From Actinomycetaceae bacterium MB13-C1-2 (GTDB lineage: Bacteria > Actinomycetota > Actinomycetes > Actinomycetales > Actinomycetaceae), in contig CP141731.1 in assembly GCA_035621235.1 (NCBI GenBank), positions 1,860,001 to 1,924,000 of the forward strand: 64,000 nt of DNA, in the 5' to 3' direction. A program made the translations under genes and the position numbers. The notes beneath the pieces were generated by a model that saw only the letters and a program-made list of their open reading frames with translations, made no database searches and was not told where the DNA came from. This document shows positions 58,683 to 64,000 of this stretch, one piece after another; within the stretch, counting starts at the first letter, position 1; every line of letters starts with the position of its first letter.

Positions 58683-59236
58683 GCTGTCTCCCCGTTGCCG
58701 TGAGTTCCACGCCCCGGCGACGCGCATCTCCTAATAGCAGCAATTCTAGGCGGCTAATAGCAGCAATTCTAGGCGGCGGCACTGACACTCCCTCATGCTC
58801 ACTTGGTACGAGGTGCTCTGTATCGAGACCGTAGGACGTCAACCAATGAAAAGAGCGGCATCCGCCGAACGAGAGCGCATAGTTCTCAAGCTCGGTCGGA
58901 TGCCACCAAGGCACGCGGATAGCGTCATCATTCCACGGGAGGCAGTGCGTCCACGAGGATCTGCATCCGCCGGGGAAGCTCCACGGAGGACACCACCTTC
59001 ACGTCGACGGCATCAGTCCAGCGTTCGCGGAACACTACTGCCCACGCTGCTGCAGAGAAGTAGTCCTCGTACCGGGTCAGGCTGAGGCACCAGCTCGGGT
59101 CGCCGTGAAAAGCACAACATCCCGAACAGACCATTGACGAATTCTTCCCAACCCTCCATAAACGTCCATCCGCCGCCCGTGAAGCCGCGAGTGCTTCGAA
59201 CAATTCGGGTGGAGAAAGGAGCAATTTCATGTCCAT
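58636..59236 (-). pseudogene. Hypothetical protein split by a one-base indel
   Basis: The minus strand from ATG 59236 (or 59230) encodes MKLLLSPPELFEALAA... and ends VDALPPVE at 58928. Dropping one C near 58940 continues as WNDDAIRVPWWHPTELENYA then SFGGCRSFHWLTSYGLD, which reads like a continuous protein. No family was recognised. Its 5' end abuts the MT-A70 gene on the other strand, and its 3' end crosses the 23-bp tandem repeat into the downstream gene, so the true end is uncertain. Confidence 0.35.
58731..58776. repeat. 23-bp tandem direct repeat, two copies
   Basis: CTAATAGCAGCAATTCTAGG-CGG is present twice, exactly, at 58731-58753 and 58754-58776. It lies about 50 bases upstream of the hypothetical protein start. 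On the minus strand each copy has TAGAAT, which could be a -10 element, so the duplication may double a promoter or a binding site. Confidence 0.8.
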
Positions 59237-59918
59237 CAACACGAAAGAACCAGCGACTGAGGACCGAGCCGCGAGCGGGGAGCCGCTCTCTGCTGACGAG
59301 GCGTCTCGCCTGGCTCGCTTCGGCACGACCAAGCGGATCAAGGTCTGGTACGCCGACCCGCCCTGGGACATCGCCCAGACCGGGAAGCGCGGTGCGATCC
59401 AGCACTACGACCTCATGACCCTCGATCGGATCAAAACGATGGGGCCGCTCATCCAGGAGCTCAGCGACGACAACGCGACTCTCCTGATGTGGGTGACCAG
59501 CGCCGCACTCCCCGAAGGGATCGAGGTGCTAAGGAGCTGGGGCTTCACGTACAAGTCCCACGCGGCCTGGGACAAGTACCACATGGGTCTCGGCACCTAC
59601 TTCCGTTCCAGCCACGAGACGCTGCTGCACGGCGTGCGAGGTAAGGCGCCGTTCAAGTTCCACGGGCAGCGTTCGATGCTGCTGTTCCCGAGGACGGAGC
59701 ACAGCCGGAAGCCCGACGAGATGATCCCGCTTATCGAGCGGCTCCTCGACGGCCCCTACGCCGAGCTGTTCGCCCGGCGTCGTCCGAACTCCCGCTCGGA
59801 CTGGTCGATCTGGGGCAACGAGTGTGAGAACGACTTCATGCTGCCGGGTTTCCCAGTGCCGAGCGACACCAAGTTCCGCTGCGCGGCGGTGAGCAACGGA
59901 GAGTCTGGTGATGCCTGA
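59229..59918 (+). CDS. MT-A70 family adenine methyltransferase
   Basis: 229 aa. VWYADPPWDIAQ carries the DPPW catalytic motif of N6-adenine methyltransferases; LLMWVTSAALPEGIEVLRSWGF and HETLLHGVRG are further family marks. ATG with AAAGGAG upstream. MT-A70 genes without a restriction partner are common on actinobacterial plasmids and integrative elements, where they may protect the element or regulate it. The stop overlaps the next start (TGATG-type). Confidence 0.88.
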   Translation: MSINTKEPATEDRAASGEPLSADEASRLARFGTTKRIKVWYADPPWDIAQTGKRGAIQHYDLMTLDRIKTMGPLIQELSDDNATLLMWVTSAALPEGIEVLRSWGFTYKSHAAWDKYHMGLGTYFRSSHETLLHGVRGKAPFKFHGQRSMLLFPRTEHSRKPDEMIPLIERLLDGPYAELFARRRPNSRSDWSIWGNECENDFMLPGFPVPSDTKFRCAAVSNGESGDA

Positions 59919-60142
59919 TGCTTTCCACCTCCAGGAAGCCCGGCAAGAACGACAAGGAGCCGGTCACGATGGCCTCCCGCGTCCTCGGGTTCTGCTTCAC
60001 GATCCTCCTGAGCGTGATCCTCCTGTACCTCGCGATGGAGCTGCTCTCGGCGATCTGGGGATGGCTGCTCCTGGTCGCCGCGATTATCACGGCGGTGTGG
60101 ATCGGACTGCTCATTTACCGCCGCTGGCGGGATCGCTGGTGA
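59918..60142 (+). CDS. Small membrane protein
   Basis: 74 aa. After about 18 polar residues two adjacent hydrophobic helices run from residue 22 to 66 and the tail is basic (YRRWRDRW). It is translationally coupled to the MT-A70 gene. No function is recognised; such small membrane proteins are frequent on conjugative elements. Confidence 0.65.
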   Translation: MLSTSRKPGKNDKEPVTMASRVLGFCFTILLSVILLYLAMELLSAIWGWLLLVAAIITAVWIGLLIYRRWRDRW

Positions 60143-60195
60143 AAAGCATGAGCGCGTTCACCTCAGTTGAGGTGTTGTCGAATACACAATCCCTC

Positions 60196-60242
60196 TTGAC
60201 AAGCAGAAAACAACGGTGCGTAATCATCCGCACCCTATGTTA
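60196..60242 (+). promoter_or_regulatory. Candidate promoter with inverted repeat
   Basis: TTGACA at 60196-60201 is followed 19 bases later by TAATCA (60221-60226). GGTGCG and CGCACC (60215-60220 and 60229-60234) flank this -10 and could be an operator. The spacing is slightly long, so confidence is limited. Confidence 0.4.
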
Positions 60243-60320
60243 AGGGCTCTCCGCACGACATTCTGCGACTGCACGTGGCAAACGTAATTCGGTGACTCGC
60301 CGGAAGGAGGTGTGTGTTGT

Positions 60321-60545
60321 ATGAGTCGGAAATCTCAACGTCGTTACCGCAAACGACCTGATCGCAGGGTCTGGGTCTTCAGCGAACTGAATCACGATCT
60401 GCGCCCAGAGCAGATCGCCAGCATCCTGACCGCCGCAGGACTCGAGCAGGCCCGGCTTGAAGCGGAAGCCGCCCACGAGCACGAACGGCAACGCACCCGC
60501 CACGACTCGGCGGGAACGACCACGAAGGAGGCGCCCGATGCCTGA
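60321..60545 (+). CDS. Small charged protein of unknown function
   Basis: 74 aa, strongly basic at the N-terminus (SRKSQRRYRKRPDRR), then RVWVFSELNHDLRPEQIASI and a polar tail. AAGGAGG at 60304-60310 supports ATG 60321. It overlaps the start of the coupling-protein remnant by eight bases. No family was recognised; proteins like this often precede coupling-protein genes in actinobacterial elements. Confidence 0.6.
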   Translation: MSRKSQRRYRKRPDRRVWVFSELNHDLRPEQIASILTAAGLEQARLEAEAAHEHERQRTRHDSAGTTTKEAPDA

Positions 60546-62701
60546 GCAGATCCACTACACGAGGCTGCTGCCCGGGATGGAGCTGACCTCTGCCCAGGTG
60601 CAGCGCCTCTTCGAGCGGCTGAGCGCACCAGGGTCGCCCCGCCCCCCGGTCTTCGAGACCTGGGCGGGCGACGAGGGTATCACCCACCTGGTCGGACGTA
60701 CGCAGTCGGGGCAGCCGACCGTCCGTCACCTGCTGCGGTCGCACTTGCCGGAGAGTCGAACGCTCTGAGCCTCCCGCCCCAACGTGCCGGAGCGAGTCGC
60801 TCGCCTCAAGCTGACGCCGAAAGCGATGCCGCTCCGGGACGACACCACCTCGGATGTGCTGCACGGCATCTACAGCGTGCTCGCCGGGCGACGGAAGGGC
60901 GAAACCATCACGCTGCAGATGGTGCTCGGCCGAGGTAGCAGGCCCGCAGTGGTGCCGAGCAAGATCCTCGACCCGAGCGCGTCCGTACCCGAGTTACTGC
61001 TGCGCGGGGCGGGGTCGGCTCCGACCGATACCCGTCGCCGGGTTGCGCAGAACGCTGGTCAGGCTCGGATCGACGTGACGGTACGCGTCGGCGTCACCGC
61101 TGCCGTTCCCGAGCGTCGCCAGCAGCTCCGTGGGCAGTTCCTCTCCGCGCTCGAACAGCTCGAAGCTCCCGGCGCCCGGCTGTCACTGGTGAACGAGTCG
61201 CCGACGAGGTGGGAGCAGGCGACCCTCGGGTGGAGTCCGCTGGCTTTGACCGCGTCGCAGCTCGTGGGAGTCGTCGCCTGGCCGGTCGACGAGCTTGGAG
61301 CTTCCCGGTCTGCCGCCCCGGCACCCACAGCTCATCCCACCACCTCCTGGCATCACGGAGAAGGTGTCGCTCTTTGCGAGGAGCACCGCTCCGGGGGTCG
61401 AGAAGTGTATCGGGATGACGACAGAGGGGCGGCTGCTGCATGCGGCTATCACGGGCGGGACGGCGTCAGGGAAGAGTGAGATCTTCGCGCACCTGGCGCT
61501 CTCGGACATTGAGGCGGGACGTCCGCTTGTGCTCATCGAGCCGAAGCGGCAGCTGGTCGACGCCATCGTGAAGCGCGCACCGAAGGAAACCGCTGGGCAC
61601 ATCGTCGTCATTGACGCTGCAGAACCGAATCCGCTCGACATCGGGGATCGTGATCCTGACCCGGTGGTCGATGGGATTCTCGAAGTCCTCAAGACCGTCT
61701 TCACCGATGGTTGGGGGCCGAGAACCGAGGAGCTGATGCTCACCGGCCTGCTCACCCTCGTCGCCGATGGGCAGCGCCGGGGCGTCCCGTACACATTGCT
61801 CAATCTGCCGATGCTGCTCTCTGACGACGGCTACCGCAGGAGCATCATCGGGGCGGTTGCTGACGACCCGATCCTGGCGGGCTTCTGGGCGACCTTCAAT
61901 GAGCTGTCGCCTGCGCACCGGGCGAACATGGTCGCAGCACCATTGAACAAGCTCCGCAAGTGCGTGCTGCGGAAGAACGTCGCGGCGGTGCTCGGGCAAG
62001 CGCAACCGAAGATCCGCATCCGCAACGTCTGGAAGCACGACCATGCCATCCTTGTCCCGCTCAACGATGCGCTTATCGGGCCGGGAGCCTCCCAGTTGCT
62101 CGGTGGCCTCGTTGTCGCAGAGGCGTGGTTGGCGACCCAGGAACGCGCCGCTGAAGAGAACCCGCGCTCCCGTCCCGGGTTCGTCTTCATCGACGAAGTG
62201 CAGCGCTACCTACACCTGCCGACCAGCATCGAGTACGCCCTCGCCACCAGCCGCTCCCACGGCGTCGGCTGGCACCTGGCCTTCCAGGGGCGTGGCCAGG
62301 TGCCGACCAAGCTAGCCGATGCCATCCAGCTGAACGCCAGAAATCTGATCACCTTCGCCGCCAGCCCGAACGACGCCCGCGAGCTGGCCAAGACCACGAC
62401 AAAGCTCAAGCCCGACGACTTCCAGTCCCTGGCGCTTCGGCACATCTACGCCAACCTCGTCGTCAACGGCGCACCAGCCGGTTGGTTCTCAGCGAAGACC
62501 AATCCTCCTGTACCTGATGCAGGGCACGCCGCCGAAATCCGCACGGCCTACCGCGAACGGTTCGCGGGCGACGGCGCACCGACTCTCCGTATCGAATCCG
62601 AGCGTGCATCGAAGAATGCGACTCCTTTGCCAGGCGATACATCGCTGACCGCAGGTGAGGCGTCTGGGGTGCGTTCGCATCAACGGAGGCGGCGATCATG
62701 A
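60538..62701 (+). pseudogene. Type IV coupling protein / conjugal transfer ATPase, degraded
   Basis: Three open segments form one TraD/VirD4-like ATPase of about 720 codons. Segment 1 (60538-60765) ends at TGA 60766-60768, and the same frame resumes at once (ASRPNVPERVARLKL). Segment 2 runs to about 61290. There a one-base shift moves to segment 3, where the expected LPGLPPRHPQLIPPPPGI continues. The ATPase has Walker A TGGTASGKSE and Walker B PGFVFIDEVQR. An in-frame stop plus a frameshift make it inactive as read. The product would have recruited DNA to a type IV secretion channel. Confidence 0.8.
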
Positions 62702-62935
62702 CGACGATGACGACGTTCATGGGAGGCGTGAGTTCGCATTCGAGCAGTGTCGTTCCTGATCCATTCCTGATCCATTCGATGCTCCGTTCGCTTTGCTGAC
62801 ACGTCCCTCTGTCGGCCACTGTTCCGGCGCATCTGGCCTGAACTGGGATGGGACTCCCGCTCATTCGAGCGGGGCGCACGGCCACCACACAGGCCACCCC
62901 CCGACCATCTCCTGGAGGCGGCAGGGAAGTGTCGC

Positions 62936-63785
62936 ATGACACCGCGCACGCCGTACAAGATCGGGGAACTCCTGCTGCACCTGACTGACCGCGACCTACG
63001 GATTCTCGAAGACCTCGAACAGTTCCGCCTACTCGATACTCGCCTCATCCAACGCCTCGAGTTCCCAGTAGGCACACTTTCGGGCGGGCAGCCTGGATTC
63101 GCCACCCAGGCCACAGCAACCCGGCTCACGCTCCGGGTACTGCACCGCCTGGAGGAGCATGGCCTCATCGCTCGTGTCGAGCGGCGTGTGGGCGGCAGCG
63201 GCCGCGGTTCGGGGCAAACCGTATGGCAACTCGCCGCCGCCGGAGAACGCCTCCTCCGCCCCCGACGTGGCCAGGGCGGGCGCAGGCGTTACGTCGACCC
63301 CGGAGCCGGGTTCCTCGCCCACACCCTCGAGGTCGCCCGCTACGCTCACTGAGAAGGCACGATCTGACGGCTTCGACATCCTCGACCTACAGGCCGAGCC
63401 CGCCTCTTGGCGACAGTTCCAGGCCGCGCAGGGCGGGGCGCTCACTCTCAAGCCGGATCTCGCCGTCGTGACGGCTGATGCTGAGAGCGAGACGCACAGT
63501 TTCGTGGAGATAGACCGCGACACCGAGCATCTGCCTGCGGTGCTGCGTAAGTCCGGGCTGTACCAGCGGTACTGGGAGTCCAGCGCAGAGCAGGCGAGAA
63601 GCGATGGGCTGTTTCCGCTCGTCGTCTGGGCGAGCCCCGCCGTGGAGCGGGCCGACAAGATCCGGCGCGCCATCTAGGAAGACCGCCGCCTCAACGCCGC
63701 GCTCTTCCGCGCCGCCACCGGCGAGCAGTCGCTCACCGCGGTCGCCCCGTACACATCACCTAATCCGAAAGGAGGTTCATTATGA
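62936..63785 (+). pseudogene. Replication-relaxation family protein, degraded
   Basis: The first part (from ATG 62936) has the winged-helix start LTDRDLRILEDLEQFRLLDT and ends at TGA 63350-63352. One base shift continues LTEKARSDGFDILDLQAEP, SWRQFQAAQG..TLKPDLAVV and FVEIDRDTE, the second half of the family. A TAG at 63674-63676 interrupts again, but the frame goes on to EDRRLNAALFRAATGEQ and a final stop at 63783-63785. The family is linked to relaxation of conjugative plasmid DNA. One frameshift and one nonsense codon mark decay. Confidence 0.8.
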
Positions 63786-64000
63786 CTTCACCAACAACGA
63801 CTTCACCATCAACGGCTCGCAACAAGGCCGCCCGCTACTACGACGAAGCCGCCACGCTCTATCGCGCGCATCTGCAGTCCGTCGAACACAAAGCAGAGCC
63901 GCTGGAGCCGCTCACCGAGTCCTGGCTCGACTTCGAAACCAGCTACGCAGGCAGCTTCGAGGGGCGCCTGGCGTTCGTCGAGCACGTCGCGGACGAACTC
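63782..64000 (+). CDS. Uncharacterised protein, N-terminal part (cut by window edge)
   Basis: 73 codons, open to the right edge. ATG 63782 has AAGGAGG eight bases upstream and overlaps the last stop of the preceding pseudogene. The protein begins with a Thr/Ser-rich stretch, then a helical, acidic segment ending SWLDFETSYAGSFEGRLAFV. The last part loosely resembles the Y-x-G-x-F/W acidic segments of antirestriction-like proteins, but that is too weak to name it. Confidence 0.55.
   Translation, partial: MTSPTTTSPSTARNKAARYYDEAATLYRAHLQSVEHKAEPLEPLTESWLDFETSYAGSFEGRLAFVEHVADEL

Noticed and set aside
60766-60768. In-frame TGA as a selenocysteine codon
   Set aside because: No SECIS-like hairpin noticed, no catalytic cysteine position is expected in a coupling protein, and a further frameshift follows in the same gene.
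1-64000. CRISPR arrays, tRNA and rRNA genes
   Set aside because: No regularly spaced repeats, cloverleaf candidates or rRNA-like sequence were found on reading.

Overview
The window looks like a chromosome segment of a moderately GC-rich actinobacterium, probably order Actinomycetales. The evidence is a classic actinobacterial gene order (recG-rsmD-coaD-DUF177-rnc-mutM and rne-rplU-rpmA-obg-nadD-rsfS), a cytochrome bd locus cydAB/cydDC, frequent GTG/TTG starts, and ATGA/GTGA stop-start overlaps. The species cannot be fixed from the sequence. No rRNA, tRNA or CRISPR array was found.

Backbone (1 to about 40.7 kb). The left edge carries the end of one ABC exporter-type half-transporter and a complete second one. 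Next come rpmB (minus strand) and the recG...mutM housekeeping run. A NarL/DevR-type response regulator converges on a DevS-like sensor kinase whose start codon overlaps the stop of cydC, so respiration genes and a sensor kinase form one unit (cydD-cydC-kinase). cydB and cydA lie upstream on the same strand, and rne diverges from cydA. After rsfS come a polar amino-acid ABC importer, a SAM hydrolase, MgtE, a two-component pair with a cNMP-binding-type kinase, a P2-type cation ATPase, a TIGR01777 epimerase-like protein and an ABC-F protein. A PadR/HAAS-type membrane protein pair and an SRPBCC protein follow.

Junction (about 40.7-41.9 kb). Only the C-terminal end of a TetR regulator remains, followed by a double-HTH protein typical of mobile DNA. 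From here codon use shifts to more G/C in third positions, and the genes become accessory.

Defence operon (44-55 kb, minus strand). Six genes run hsdM, hsdS, a TIGR02391/Ymh protein with an R-N-x3-H HEPN motif, hsdR, a 1231-aa YobI-like membrane P-loop NTPase, and a TrlF-like PHP/SMC-type ATPase that is split by a frameshift. The first five are linked by 4-base stop/start overlaps. This is a type I restriction-modification core with three extra putative effector or sensor genes, and it is the strongest candidate here for a composite defence system.

Mobile-element region (55-64 kb). It holds a membrane GT2 glycosyltransferase with a coupled pseudopilin-like protein, a 450-aa-class hydrophobic-hairpin protein behind a 23-bp tandem repeat, an MT-A70 methyltransferase and small proteins. 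A conjugal coupling ATPase and a replication-relaxation protein follow, and both are broken by frameshifts and in-frame stops. This looks like a decaying integrative conjugative or mobilisable element that continues past the right edge. Several single-base indels (10.3, 42.8, 58.9, 61.3, 63.35 kb) could partly be assembly errors; the in-frame stops at 60.77 and 63.68 kb argue for real decay at least on the right.
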